Shown here piece after piece: positions 16,444-25,437 of a DNA stretch of 51,660 bases (its first letter is position 1; each line of letters begins with the position of its first letter). The notes under the pieces were generated by a model. The model worked only from the letters and a program-made list of their open reading frames with translations, did not search any database and had not been told where the DNA came from. This stretch comes from Reyranella soli. Lineage in GTDB: Bacteria > Pseudomonadota > Alphaproteobacteria > Reyranellales > Reyranellaceae. Both the position numbers and the translations under genes were made by a program. The DNA lies in contig NZ_BKAJ01000107.1 in assembly GCF_007992495.1 (NCBI RefSeq), forward strand, positions 1 to 51,660, in the 5' to 3' direction.

Positions 16444-17979
16444 ATGCGCCTGATCGACTATTTCGACAGGGGCGCCGACCTCCATGCCGATCGGCACTGT
16501 CTGCACGATGGGACCCGCGGATGGACCTATCGCGAGGTGAGGGCACAGAGTCACCGTGTGGCCAACGGCTTGCTCGCGGCGGGGCTCGGTCGCGGCTCCA
16601 AGGCCGCCGTCTACAGCCCCAACCATGCGGCCGCCTATGCCTGCCTGCTGGGCATCGTGCGCGCCGGCGTGACGTGGGCGCCGGTCAATGCGCGCAATGC
16701 GTTGGAGGAGAACCTCTATATCCTCGGCAATACTGACGTCGAATTCCTGTTCTACCATTCGAGCGTCGAGGCTTCGCTGGCGCGCATTCGCGAGGCCTGT
16801 CCCAAGATCGGGAACTTTGTCTGCCTCGACCTGCCGTCGTTCGACGGCTGGCTGGCGCAACAGAAGGAAACGGCGCCCGACCTGCCGGACGATCCCGATG
16901 GCGTCGCCTTCCTGGCGAGCTCGGGCGGCACGACCGGCCGGCCCAAGGGCGTGCAGATCACCAACCGCAACATCGAGACCATGAACTCGATCTTCTGGGC
17001 GTGCATGCCGGTCACCTCGCCGCCGGTCCATCTGATGGTGGCGCCGATGACCCATGCGGCGGGGGTCTGCTCCTTCCCGCTGCTGCCCTATGGCGGCACC
17101 AACATCTTCATGGGCACGGCCGATCCCGGCGCCATCCTGGCCGCCATCGAGAAGCACAAGGTCACGCATATCTACATGCCGCCGACCTTGATCTACATGC
17201 TTCTCGCCCATCCCAACGTGGCCAACTACGACTACAGCTCGCTGCAGCATCTAGTCTATGCCGCGGCGCCGATGTCGGTCGACAAGCTCGAGGAGGCGAT
17301 AAAGGTGTTTGGGCCGGTGCTGACCCAGACCTACGGCCAGGCCGAGGCCTGCATGATCTGCACCTTCTTCTCGCCCGCCGACCATGTCGCCGCACTGGAG
17401 AGCAACAAGCGCCATCGCCTGGCGAGCTGCGGGCGAGCCTCGCCGTTGATGCGTCTGGAAGTGATGGATGACGAAGGCCGCGTCCTGCCGCGCGGCCAGC
17501 GCGGCGAGATCGTGGTGCGCGGCGGCCTGGTCATGCTGGGCTACTACAACAACGAGGCGGCGACGCGCGAGGCCTCGACTTTCGGTTGGCACCATACCGG
17601 GGATATCGGCGTTATCGACGACGACGGCTTCGTCTACATCGTCGATCGCAAGAAGGACATGATCATCTCCGGCGGCTTCAACGTCTTCCCGAGCGAGGTC
17701 GAGCAGGTGCTGTGGAGCCATCCCGCGGTGCAGGACTGCGCGGTGATCGGCGTGCCCGATGACAAGTGGGGCGAGGCGGTGAAGGCCGTGGTCGAGCTGA
17801 AGCCCGGCGCCGCCGCCACCGCCGACGAGCTGATCCATCTCGCCAAGGACAAGCTGGGCGGCGTCAAAGCGCCCAAGTCGGTCGATTTCATCGCGGCCCT
17901 GCCGCGCAGCCCGGTCGGCAAGGTGCTGAAGAAGACCTTGCGCGAGCCCTACTGGGTTGGCCGCGACCGCAAGATCTAG
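16444..17979 (+). CDS. AMP-forming acyl-CoA synthetase
   Basis: The 511-aa enzyme belongs to the ANL superfamily. It shows the P-loop-like ASSGGTTGRPKGV near residue 158, the TYGQAE motif near 300, the HTGDIG motif near 383, and the C-terminal catalytic lysine region SPVGKVLKK. It would activate a carboxylic acid to its CoA thioester. Substrate length cannot be read from sequence; class resemblance is to medium or long-chain synthetases. The downstream DMT transporter starts 2 bp after its stop, so the pair is probably co-transcribed. Confidence 0.92.
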   Translation: MRLIDYFDRGADLHADRHCLHDGTRGWTYREVRAQSHRVANGLLAAGLGRGSKAAVYSPNHAAAYACLLGIVRAGVTWAPVNARNALEENLYILGNTDVEFLFYHSSVEASLARIREACPKIGNFVCLDLPSFDGWLAQQKETAPDLPDDPDGVAFLASSGGTTGRPKGVQITNRNIETMNSIFWACMPVTSPPVHLMVAPMTHAAGVCSFPLLPYGGTNIFMGTADPGAILAAIEKHKVTHIYMPPTLIYMLLAHPNVANYDYSSLQHLVYAAAPMSVDKLEEAIKVFGPVLTQTYGQAEACMICTFFSPADHVAALESNKRHRLASCGRASPLMRLEVMDDEGRVLPRGQRGEIVVRGGLVMLGYYNNEAATREASTFGWHHTGDIGVIDDDGFVYIVDRKKDMIISGGFNVFPSEVEQVLWSHPAVQDCAVIGVPDDKWGEAVKAVVELKPGAAATADELIHLAKDKLGGVKAPKSVDFIAALPRSPVGKVLKKTLREPYWVGRDRKI

Positions 17980-17981
17980 CC

Positions 17982-18923
17982 GTGAGGGGCTTACACGATT
18001 GGCTGCGACGCCTGCCGGCCAATGTGCAGGGTGCGCTGTGGCTGGTCGCCGGCGGCTTCATCTTCACCTCGACCAGCGCGATGATCCGCCTGCTGTCGAC
18101 GCAGATCGAGAGCGTGCAGACGGCGTTCTTCCGCGCCGTCATCTCGGTGATCCTGCTGCTGCCCATGATCGCGGCCGGCCGCGTCAGGCCATGGCAGTCC
18201 AAGCGCATCAAGGGCCACTTCTGGCGCACCCTGATGGGCACCACCTCGATGGTGCTGGGCTTCTATGCCGTGTCGTTGCTGCCGCTGGCCGACGCCACGG
18301 CGATCGCCTTCTCGCAGCCGCTGTTCTCGGTGGTGGTGGCTGCAGTGATCGCCGGCGAGAAGGTGCGCTGGCGGCGCTGGAGCGCCACCATCGTGGGCTT
18401 CGTGGGCGTGCTGGTGATGGTCCGGCCGGGCGAGGGCAGCCTGCAGCTCGGCGCTCTGGTGGCGCTCGCCAACGCCGGCACGGTGGCGCTGTCGATCCTG
18501 CTGGTGAAGCGCCTGTCCGATTCCGAGACGCCGCTGATGATCCTGACGCAGTTCGCGATCTTCTCGACGATCCTGTTGGCGCCGCCCGCAATCTGGGTGT
18601 GGCGCTGGCCCGATCTCTGGGGCTGGGTGCTGGCGGTCGGCATCGCCCTGTCGGCCACGATCGGCCAGTACTTCTGGGTGCAGGCCTTCAAGGCCGGCGA
18701 GATGTCGGCCGTGGCGCCGTTCGAATACCTGCGGCTGCCCTTCGCGGTGTTCGTGGGCTGGCTGATCTGGGGCGAGATGCCGATTATCTGGACCTATGTC
18801 GGCGCCGCCATCGTCATCGCCTCGGCGCTCTACATCGCCCATCGCGAGGCCCAGCTCGCGCGCGAGCGCAAGCAGGCGGCGCTGGCGACGGTCAATCCAC
18901 CGGAGAAGAAGCCCACTCCCTGA
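17982..18923 (+). CDS. DMT-family (EamA) exporter
   Basis: About ten membrane segments in 313 residues form two EamA halves, typical of drug/metabolite exporters (WLVAGGFIFTSTSAMIR, ATAIAFSQPLFSVVVAA, FEYLRLPFAVFVGWLIWGE). I chose the GTG at 17982, two bases after the synthetase stop; no ATG is available before the first membrane helix, and the long open frame upstream is a shadow. It ends in a short charged tail. Substrate unknown; coupling to the acyl-CoA synthetase suggests one transcript only. Confidence 0.85.
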   Translation: MRGLHDWLRRLPANVQGALWLVAGGFIFTSTSAMIRLLSTQIESVQTAFFRAVISVILLLPMIAAGRVRPWQSKRIKGHFWRTLMGTTSMVLGFYAVSLLPLADATAIAFSQPLFSVVVAAVIAGEKVRWRRWSATIVGFVGVLVMVRPGEGSLQLGALVALANAGTVALSILLVKRLSDSETPLMILTQFAIFSTILLAPPAIWVWRWPDLWGWVLAVGIALSATIGQYFWVQAFKAGEMSAVAPFEYLRLPFAVFVGWLIWGEMPIIWTYVGAAIVIASALYIAHREAQLARERKQAALATVNPPEKKPTP

Positions 18924-18927
18924 GGAG

Positions 18928-19842
18928 TCAGACGATCGCCGACGCCTGCTTGGCCTCGTGCTCCGGTTCGACGTGGATCATGACGACAGCGCCGTCAAAC
19001 GCCTTCTGAAGAGCGGCTTCCAGGCGGTCGCAAATCTCGTGCGACTGCTCGACGCTCATGCTGCCGGGCACGACGAGGTGGAAGTCGATGAAGATGGTCC
19101 TGCCGGCATGGCGCGTGCGGAGGTCGTGGATCTCGATTGCTTCTCCGGCATCGCGTGAGATCACCTCGCGAATGCGCGCGAGCTCCTCGGCCGGAACGCT
19201 TTCATCGAGCAGTCCGCTCGCATTCTCGCGAATGACGTCCCACCCGCTTCGCAACACGTGCAGCGCCACCAACACGGCGATTGCAGCATCCAAGACGTCG
19301 ATGCCTGTCAGCACCGCGACCGCGACGCCGACAACGACGCCAAGCGAGGTGATCACGTCGGCGAGCAGGTGCTTGCCGTCTGCGACCAGCGCAGCAGAGC
19401 GATGCTTGCGGCCCTGCCGGAGCAGCACACGGCTCCAGACGGCGTTGATGACGGTCGCCATCGCGTTCACGGCGACGCCGGTCCAGGGCGCGTCGATCGG
19501 CTTGGGTGCCAGGACCGCGCCATAGGCCTCCCAAAGGATTGCCAGCCCTGCGACAACGATCAAGGTGCCGACCATGACGGCCGAGAGGTACTCGGCCTTG
19601 TCGTGGCCGTAAGGATGTTCTGCGTCGGGTGGACGGGCAGCGCTCCGGATGGCCACGATGGCAGCTGCCGCCGTGAGAACGTTGATGATGCTTTCCATGG
19701 CGTCCGAGTAGAGCGCGACGCTGCCGGTCAGCAGGTAAGCGCCAAACTTGATCGCCAGCACGGCAATGCTCACGGCGAGGCTGCCCGCCGCGATTCGAAG
19801 AGACACGGGTATGGACGACCGCTGCTCTGTACCTCGGTTCAT
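18928..19842 (-). CDS. Cation diffusion facilitator (CDF) metal transporter
   Basis: The 304-aa protein has the CDF layout of six membrane helices and a cytoplasmic C-terminal domain. The TM2 signature is SDAMES, the TM5 site is DGKHLLAD (His and Asp four apart) and the HPYGHDKAE loop is typical of the FieF/ZitB group. The C-terminal domain has IHDLRTRHAGRTIFIDFHL and ends with metal-binding-like H residues (MIHVEPEHEAK). It should export Zn, Fe or a similar divalent ion using proton exchange. It converges on the DMT gene with a 4-bp gap and is independent of DmeF at 43438. Confidence 0.9.
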   Translation of the reverse strand: MNRGTEQRSSIPVSLRIAAGSLAVSIAVLAIKFGAYLLTGSVALYSDAMESIINVLTAAAAIVAIRSAARPPDAEHPYGHDKAEYLSAVMVGTLIVVAGLAILWEAYGAVLAPKPIDAPWTGVAVNAMATVINAVWSRVLLRQGRKHRSAALVADGKHLLADVITSLGVVVGVAVAVLTGIDVLDAAIAVLVALHVLRSGWDVIRENASGLLDESVPAEELARIREVISRDAGEAIEIHDLRTRHAGRTIFIDFHLVVPGSMSVEQSHEICDRLEAALQKAFDGAVVMIHVEPEHEAKQASAIV

Positions 19843-19872
19843 CGCGCCCCCAAAGTGACAGGGTCGCCGCCG

Positions 19873-20229
19873 TCAATCCACAGGAGGAGAAGCCTCGGCC
19901 TTGCAGAGCCAGGCGCGCGCCTTGTCGCGATGCGCCGCGGTGATGTGCATGCGCGCTGCGGTGAACGCCGCGACCATGATCGCGGCATCGTCGGTGAAGC
20001 CGAGGCCGAGCAGGACGTCCGGGATGGCATCGAATGGCATGATGAAATAGGCGAGCGCGCCGAACAGGGTGGCGCGGATCGGCAGCGGCGTCGCGGAATC
20101 CGTGGCGCAGTAGAAGGCAGCGACCGCGTCCTCGGTGAAGGGCACCTTGCCCAGGGTCGAACGGGCCTTTTCCCAAAAGCCCTGGCGGACGCGCGTCTCG
20201 TCGGCCGCAAGCCGGTCGGTCGTGCTCAT
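19873..20229 (-). CDS. YkvA-family (DUF1232) small membrane protein
   Basis: The 118-aa protein shows the family core ALAYFIMPFDAIPDVLLGLGFTDD, with the typical hydrophobic-loop PxDxIPD motif. Function of the family is unknown. I chose the ATG at 20229; the open frame extends upstream to 20451 but overlaps the SDR gene on the other strand. It lies 30 bp upstream of the CDF gene on the same strand. Confidence 0.85.
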   Translation of the reverse strand: MSTTDRLAADETRVRQGFWEKARSTLGKVPFTEDAVAAFYCATDSATPLPIRATLFGALAYFIMPFDAIPDVLLGLGFTDDAAIMVAAFTAARMHITAAHRDKARAWLCKAEASPPVD

Positions 20230-20311
20230 ACCGTGAAAGTTGGCAGTGTCGGCCGTCTTGGCAAGGGGGCGCGAGCCGCTTAATAAATCGCCCGGACACG
20301 GAGGGATTTGA

Positions 20312-21073
20312 ATGAACGTCAAGGGGCAGGCTGCCATCGTCACCGGCGGCGCATCAGGACTGGGCGGCGCCACGGCCTCGGCACTGGCCGCGGCCGGGGC
20401 CAAGGTCGCGATCTTCGATCTGCAGGACGAGCTCGGCGCCGCCAAGGCCAAGGAAATCGGCGGCCTTTACGTGAAGACCAACGTCGCCGATGCGGCCAAT
20501 ACCGAGGCCTCGGTCAAGACCGTGGTCGAGAAGCTCGGCGCCCCGCGCGTCGTGGTGAACTGCGCCGGCATCGGCCGCGCCGCCCGCACCATCTCGAAGT
20601 CCGGCCCGCACGACCTTCAGATGTTCGCCCAGGTGATCCAGGTCAACCTGATCGGCACCTTCAACGTCATCCGGCTCGCCTCATGGGCGATGAGCCAGGC
20701 CGAGCCGATGGACGACGGCGAGCGCGGCGTCATCATCAACACCGCCTCGGTGGCGGCGTTCGACGGCCAGATCGGCCAGGCCGCCTATTCGGCCTCCAAG
20801 GGCGGCGTCGTCGGCATGACGCTGCCGATCGCGCGCGATCTGTCGAGCATGGGCATCCGCGTCTGCACCATCGCGCCCGGCCTCTTCCTGACGCCGATGA
20901 TGATGGGCCTGTCGGCCGAGGCGCAGAAGAGCCTGGGCGCCCAGGTGCCGTTCCCGCCGCGGCTGGGCGATCCCAAGGAATACGCCCAGCTCGCCATGAG
21001 CATCGTCGAGAACCATATGCTGAACGGCGAGACCATCCGCCTGGATGGCGCCATCCGCATGGCGCCGAGGTAG
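20312..21073 (+). CDS. SDR-family 3-hydroxyacyl-CoA dehydrogenase, type II-like
   Basis: The 253-aa SDR has the Rossmann motif GGASGLG, the NCAGIG motif and catalytic YSASK. The overall sequence (APGLFLTPMMMGL, IRLDGAIRMAPR) matches the type II 3-hydroxyacyl-CoA dehydrogenase group related to human HSD17B10. It should oxidise 3-hydroxyacyl-CoA with NAD in fatty-acid or branched-chain degradation. A GGAGG site 7 bases before the ATG supports the start. The next gene starts 4 bp after its stop. Confidence 0.88.
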   Translation: MNVKGQAAIVTGGASGLGGATASALAAAGAKVAIFDLQDELGAAKAKEIGGLYVKTNVADAANTEASVKTVVEKLGAPRVVVNCAGIGRAARTISKSGPHDLQMFAQVIQVNLIGTFNVIRLASWAMSQAEPMDDGERGVIINTASVAAFDGQIGQAAYSASKGGVVGMTLPIARDLSSMGIRVCTIAPGLFLTPMMMGLSAEAQKSLGAQVPFPPRLGDPKEYAQLAMSIVENHMLNGETIRLDGAIRMAPR

Positions 21074-21077
21074 CGCC

Positions 21078-21434
21078 ATGCGGCTGGCGGAAGTCCTGGC
21101 GGCGGCCACGCTGCTGGCGCTGCTGTCGCAGCCGGCGCTGGCGGAGCCGCGTTGGCTTGCCTGCAAGTTCAACGCCGGCGGCAAGGAACAGAGCTTTCAT
21201 ATGGTGTTCGACGACATGCGCGGCACGGCCGCGCTGTTCGACGGCGGAAGCCTGGTCGAGGGCACCAGCACCAGCATCAACTTCCAGTCGCTGCGCACCC
21301 GCTTCCCGCAGTTCAACATCACCTACAACAGGAACGACGGCGCCCTGGCGGTTTCGCCGGTCGGCGTCGGCGGCCTCATGAACGGCGAGTGCCGCCGTGC
21401 ACCGCCGCCGCCCGGCGCGCCGGCGGTGCAGTAG
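21078..21434 (+). CDS. Small exported protein, unknown function
   Basis: The 118-aa product begins with a signal peptide (LAAATLLALLSQPALA) and has a compact body with two cysteines (ACKFNAGG, GECRR) and a proline-rich end. I do not recognise a family. It starts 4 bp after the SDR gene and converges with the lipoprotein gene 2 bp later, so it is probably expressed with the dehydrogenase. Confidence 0.7.
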   Translation: MRLAEVLAAATLLALLSQPALAEPRWLACKFNAGGKEQSFHMVFDDMRGTAALFDGGSLVEGTSTSINFQSLRTRFPQFNITYNRNDGALAVSPVGVGGLMNGECRRAPPPPGAPAVQ

Positions 21435-21436
21435 GA

Positions 21437-22060
21437 CTAGAAGCCCAGGTCGGCGTTGCGCTCGCAGCGCAGGTCGGCGACACCGTTCTCCAACGACTGC
21501 TGGCCAGGCGTGGTCTGGCCGTTGCAGGTGAAACGGATGCGCAGCACCTTGGGATTGGGGTCCTGATTGCCGAAGATGTAGGCCATCGCCGGCACCTGGC
21601 AGCGCGTCGAGTTCTCGCCGCAGATGTCGCGCACCTGCTGGGTGACGTCGGCGGTCGAGCTTGCACCGGCCGAGCCCCAGGTCGCTTCGATGATGGAGAT
21701 CGTGCGCGGCACGAGCGGCGGCCCGGCGATGCAGTCCATGCGGACCTTGAGGCCGGAGATCGCGACCTCCGACAGCACGAAGCGCTGCGGCTCGCAGGTC
21801 CAGATCAGCGTCAGCCGCTTGTTCATGTCGGCCCGCGGGTCGCCGTAGGTGGCGGCGTTGGCGAAGGCATCGCACGGGTAGCCGTTGGGGCAGGTCGAGG
21901 TGAGTCGGCCGGTGACGTCGGCACCTAGCCCGTCCTGCGGCAGGCCCCAATAGGCGCGCTTCAAGGACACCGTCGAATTCACCGTCGGGGGCCCGCTGCT
22001 GCAGGCTATTGCCGCCACCGCGCACAGGATCGCAAGACAAAGAATACGGCCCAAGTTCAT
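21437..22060 (-). CDS. Lipoprotein with two tandem DUF3395-like domains
   Basis: The 207-aa protein has a lipobox-like end of the signal (AVAAIAC, Cys20). The mature part is an internal duplication: residues 32-94 and 121-184 align at a constant 90-residue offset, with ADVT at 47-50 and 137-140, YWG/TWG at 37 and 127, and LTLIWTC against LRIRFTC. The pattern 'A-WG...DVT...C...GxxDP...L-I-TC' resembles the DUF3395 fold seen in DnaJC11-type proteins, which is my inference. A periplasmic or surface binding role is possible. The ATG at 22060 begins the signal. Confidence 0.72.
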   Translation of the reverse strand: MNLGRILCLAILCAVAAIACSSGPPTVNSTVSLKRAYWGLPQDGLGADVTGRLTSTCPNGYPCDAFANAATYGDPRADMNKRLTLIWTCEPQRFVLSEVAISGLKVRMDCIAGPPLVPRTISIIEATWGSAGASSTADVTQQVRDICGENSTRCQVPAMAYIFGNQDPNPKVLRIRFTCNGQTTPGQQSLENGVADLRCERNADLGF

Positions 22061-22163
22061 GGCTCCCCCAAATTGCGCGGCCAACCTACCTGTGAGTTGT
22101 CCGCGTAGGCAATGCAATTAGTAAGTCAAACGCATCGAAGGGGCAACCAAGGCGGCACCGGCC

Positions 22164-22808
22164 TCACGGCTTCGTCTCGTAGGTGAAGTCGTCGAAGGCC
22201 GTGACGCTGTCCGCCTTGGTCCACACGCCGACCGCGCCGGGGCCGGCGATGTGGCTGTCGTTCAGCTCGATGTAGCTATTGCCGTCGAGCATTACGCGGA
22301 TCTGCGTGCCGGTGAATTCCACGCGCAGCGTGTGCCAGGCATTCGCTGCGACCGGCGCGTCGACGTACTTGATCGTCTGCCGCCGGCCGCGCTCGGTGTA
22401 GTAGAGCGAGACGTTGTTCTCGAGCGCATTGGCGCGTGCGACGTAGGAGTTGTCGCCGTCCTTCCAGCGCCATACCACGCCGCCGGCCTGGTCCTCGCGA
22501 CCGGCGATCGCCTTGAACTTCACCTCGACGATGCCATCGGCCAGCGCCGTGCCCTGCTTGACGCACCATGGGAACGGAGCCTTGCCCGATTGCTTCAGCA
22601 CGTACCGGCCGCTCGCGGCTTCGGCGTCGGCGGCGACCGTCCATTTCGGCGTCCCGCCGCCGGTGCTGCCGCAGGTCCAGCCGGCGGGCGGCCCGCCGGC
22701 GCGGCTGTCTTCGAAGGTGATGGTCTCGGCGTGCGCTGCGGCGGCGGGCACCATCAGCGCGGCCGAGGTCATGGCGAGGATAGAGTGTCTGGGAGGGTGG
22801 CGCGCCAT
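22164..22808 (-). CDS. Exported LamG/DUF1080-like carbohydrate-binding-type protein
   Basis: The 214-aa protein has a signal peptide ending near AAAHA, then a single beta-sandwich domain resembling the DUF1080/LamG group: ITFEDSRAGGPPAGWT, VVWRWKDGDNSYVARAN, ANAWHTLRVEFTGTQIRVMLDG and a terminal AFDDFTYE. Such domains bind or hydrolyse glycans. An AGGAGG site lies between the cyclodeaminase stop and this ATG (11-bp gap), so it is the last gene of the leftward chromate operon. Its link to metal stress is not obvious. Confidence 0.78.
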   Translation of the reverse strand: MARHPPRHSILAMTSAALMVPAAAAHAETITFEDSRAGGPPAGWTCGSTGGGTPKWTVAADAEAASGRYVLKQSGKAPFPWCVKQGTALADGIVEVKFKAIAGREDQAGGVVWRWKDGDNSYVARANALENNVSLYYTERGRRQTIKYVDAPVAANAWHTLRVEFTGTQIRVMLDGNSYIELNDSHIAGPGAVGVWTKADSVTAFDDFTYETKP

Positions 22809-22819
22809 GACTGCCTCCT

Positions 22820-23810
22820 TCAGTTGACGACCAGTCGTGTGCCGATATCAGTTGCGCAGGCACGCCGATAGATCTCAGCGGCAGCGGCGACGTCCTGCAA
22901 TCCCATGCCAGTGCTGTCGAAAAGCGTGATGGCCTCGGCGCTGCCACGTCCAGCCCGCCGGCCCGTCAGGACTTCGCCCAGCGTAGCGTGCACGTGGCCG
23001 CGCTCGACCACTCCGGCAGCGAGCATGGTGCAGGTCGCCAATCTCGGCTGCCTGCTCAATCGAATCAACAACCACCAGACTTGCCGCGTAAAGGCGCGGA
23101 TCGATCTCCTGCTTGTCGGAGTTGTCGGCGCCAACTGCAGCAATGAAGGTGCCCGGGCGCACCAGCTCGGGGGTCAGGAATGCCTGCCGGGCCGACGTGC
23201 AGGTGACGATGACGTCGCTCTCCAGCGTCGTCGCGAGCTTCTCACTCGCATGCACATCGATCTGCAATTCGCGGCTGAGCTGGTGGGCCAATCGCACGGC
23301 GGCCTCAGGGCGGATATCCCAGATGCTCAGTCGCTCGAGCTTGAACGCCGCCGTGACGGCGCGCGCCTGGATGCGGCCCTGCACGCCTGCGCCGCAGATG
23401 GTTGCGATCTTCGCCTCGGGCCGCGCCAGATGATGAGCCGCCAGCGTCGTGGCTGCGCCGGTGCGATTGATCGTGACCTCGATGGAATCCATCACCGCCA
23501 GCGGCCGGCCGTTGCGGGCATCGGCCAGGTAGATGACGCCTTGCACGGTTGGCAGGCCGTTGCCGCCGGGGTTGCCGGGAAAGTTGCCGTTGAGCTTGAT
23601 CGCGACCGCCCCGGCATCGCCCAGCAGGGCCGCGCCCTTGGCGTGGAACGAACCCTCCGGCACATGGATCGCGGCAGCGGGCGGGACCACGGCCTGGCCG
23701 TCCATGGCGGCACGGAACGCCGCCTCGACCGCATCGACGTAGCCGGCATAGTCCATCAGCCGCGCTACGTCGGCGCGCGACAGGATCAGCAGGCCTTCGT
23801 TGGCTGCCAC
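22820..23810 (-). pseudogene. Ornithine cyclodeaminase/mu-crystallin family gene, frameshifted
   Basis: The gene starts with GTG at 23810, one base after the GST stop, and reads normally through LLILSRADVARLMDY, the TVQGVIYLADA region and the Rossmann motif CGAGVQGRIQA up to EIGDLHH. It then continues in another frame as LAAGVVERGHVHATLGE, FDSTGMGLQD and ends LVVN. The shift lies near 23021-23030. The total length of 991 bases implies a 1-base insertion or a 2-base loss against a family length near 330 aa. A functional enzyme would be an NAD(P)-linked ketimine reductase or cyclodeaminase. No slippery heptamer is present, so decay or a sequencing error is more likely than programmed shifting. 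Confidence 0.8.
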
Positions 23811-23811
23811 G

Positions 23812-24500
23812 TCAGTACCGTGGCCGGTGCGAGGTGACCCAGGCGCGGGCATGCTCGACCGGCCTGCCGATGTGCGGCGCCACCATCGACCTGACTTCAA
23901 TGACGCTGGGCAGCGCCTCCATGCGCGCCTTCCAAGCCGCAATTCGCGGTATGCTGGCCATCATGTCGTGTCCCTCGCCGGTCAGGCTGAGCGTGGTCAT
24001 GGTCGGCAAGTCGGCCAAGGTCGGAAGGTCGGTGACCAGGAATTCCCGGCCATGCGCCAGCTCCCGTTCCATCACGTCGAGCGACGTCGCGATCCTGGGA
24101 AGCGCTACCGACACGATCTTCTCATCGGGCGCGATACCGAGTGCAGATAAATCAGCCGCTCATGGCCGAGATGGAAGGCGATGTTGGGATAATAGTAGCC
24201 ATTGAGCGCGCTCACCCATTGATTCATGCGCGCCCGTTCCCGAGCACTGGCTGGCTGCAGGGCGGGGCCCGTGAAGGCTTCGTCGACATAGGCCGCGATC
24301 GCCGAAGTCTCGTAGATTCTGAAACCGTCGTGCTCGAGTATGGGCACGCGGCCGAATGGATGAAGTGCGAGATGGTTCGGACCGCCCATCTCGGGCTCGA
24401 GATCCTGGAATTCGAACGGCACGCCTTTGTGCGCAAGCACGAGCCGGACGACGTTGACGTACGTGCTTACCGGAAACCCGTAGACGGTGACATCGGGCAT
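23812..24500 (-). pseudogene. Glutathione S-transferase, frameshifted
   Basis: The N-terminal half (MPDVTVYGFPVSTYVNVVR, then LEPEMGGPNHLALHPFGRVP) is a thioredoxin-like GST domain with PFGRVP as the cis-proline turn and IYETSAIAAYVDE after it. The helical C-terminal half continues in another frame from IAPDEKIVSVALPRIA to SHRPRY. The switch lies near 24133-24142 and fits loss of one base (689 bases instead of 690). The intact product would be about 229 aa. It starts 8 bp after the propeller stop and ends 1 bp before the cyclodeaminase start. Alternatively the deletion is an assembly error. Confidence 0.82.
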
Positions 24501-24508
24501 GATGGACC

Positions 24509-25432
24509 TCATAGGACGCTAAAGATCGCGGCACGATGGGTTTGCGGCAGGAACGCGATGAGGATATCGCCCGTCGGCGGGAAAGCGGTGGTGTGCGCGC
24601 CCTTCTCGGTGGCGACGCTGCCAAGGCTCTTCATCGTTGTGGTGTCGAATACGTCGACCACACCGGGATCGCCGACCGCGACGTAGAGGTGGCGACGTTT
24701 GGGATTGAACCACACGACGTCCGGCACCCCCGAGAGCTTGCCTTGGTTGAGCACTTTCCCCGTCCCGGCATCGAGCGTGACCAGCACGCCCGCATCGCAG
24801 GCGCAGAACAGGCGACGCGTTGCTGGATCGAAATCGAGGCCGTGCGCGCCGCCAGCCGGGATCGGCAGAATGCGCGCGACCCGGTCTGGCTGACCGGCGT
24901 CGACGACGACGATCTGCGAGGGCTCCATGATGTTGACGTAGAAGGCTTGGGCGTCGGCGTCGAACACCGTCCAGCGGGTGCGGCCCGGCACCTCGATCGC
25001 CGAACGCAAGGCGCGCGCATCGAGATCGACCATGGAGAGCGTGTAGGAATGCGGCACCGACGGGTCGCCGACGTTGGCAGCAAGCACCAGGCGCCGTCTG
25101 GCATCGTACGCGAGGCCATTGGGTCGTTCGCCGACGGCGATCTTGGTCACTTCCGGACCGGTCCCGGGTGCGAAGACGCCGATCGTGTTCTCACCTCGAT
25201 TGGAGGTGAAGACCAGCTGGCTCTCATCGCTCACCAACGCGCCCGCCACGGCGGTGAGGCCGGGGATCGAATAGAGGTGCTTGCACGTCGCCGGATCGAA
25301 CACGTCGATGGCGTCGTTGGCAGTGTGCGCGACATAGACATGGCCGGTGGCTGCGTGGACGGCGGCATGGTCGAAGCCGCCGTTGCCCTTGTGTGCGGGC
25401 AATTCGACGTGACCGGTGAGCTGTAGAGGCAT
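24509..25432 (-). CDS. YncE-like beta-propeller protein
   Basis: The 307-aa protein has repeated propeller blades: GHVYVAHTANDAIDVFD, LVFTSNRGENTIGVF, LVLAANVGDPS, RLFCACDAGVLVTLD and HLYVAVGDPGVVDVFD, spaced about 45 residues apart. I see no signal peptide from the ATG at 25432, unlike the two other propellers in the window. The open frame continues upstream inside the MATE gene but is a shadow there. It follows the MATE stop by 5 bp. Function unknown; such proteins often bind small ligands or act in quinoprotein-like folds. Confidence 0.8.
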   Translation of the reverse strand: MPLQLTGHVELPAHKGNGGFDHAAVHAATGHVYVAHTANDAIDVFDPATCKHLYSIPGLTAVAGALVSDESQLVFTSNRGENTIGVFAPGTGPEVTKIAVGERPNGLAYDARRRLVLAANVGDPSVPHSYTLSMVDLDARALRSAIEVPGRTRWTVFDADAQAFYVNIMEPSQIVVVDAGQPDRVARILPIPAGGAHGLDFDPATRRLFCACDAGVLVTLDAGTGKVLNQGKLSGVPDVVWFNPKRRHLYVAVGDPGVVDVFDTTTMKSLGSVATEKGAHTTAFPPTGDILIAFLPQTHRAAIFSVL

Positions 25433-25437
25433 GGCGT

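Noticed and set aside
22820..24500. Programmed frameshifting in the GST and cyclodeaminase genes
   Set aside because: Neither shift site has a slippery heptamer or downstream pseudoknot that I can see, and two independent programmed shifts in neighbours are unlikely.
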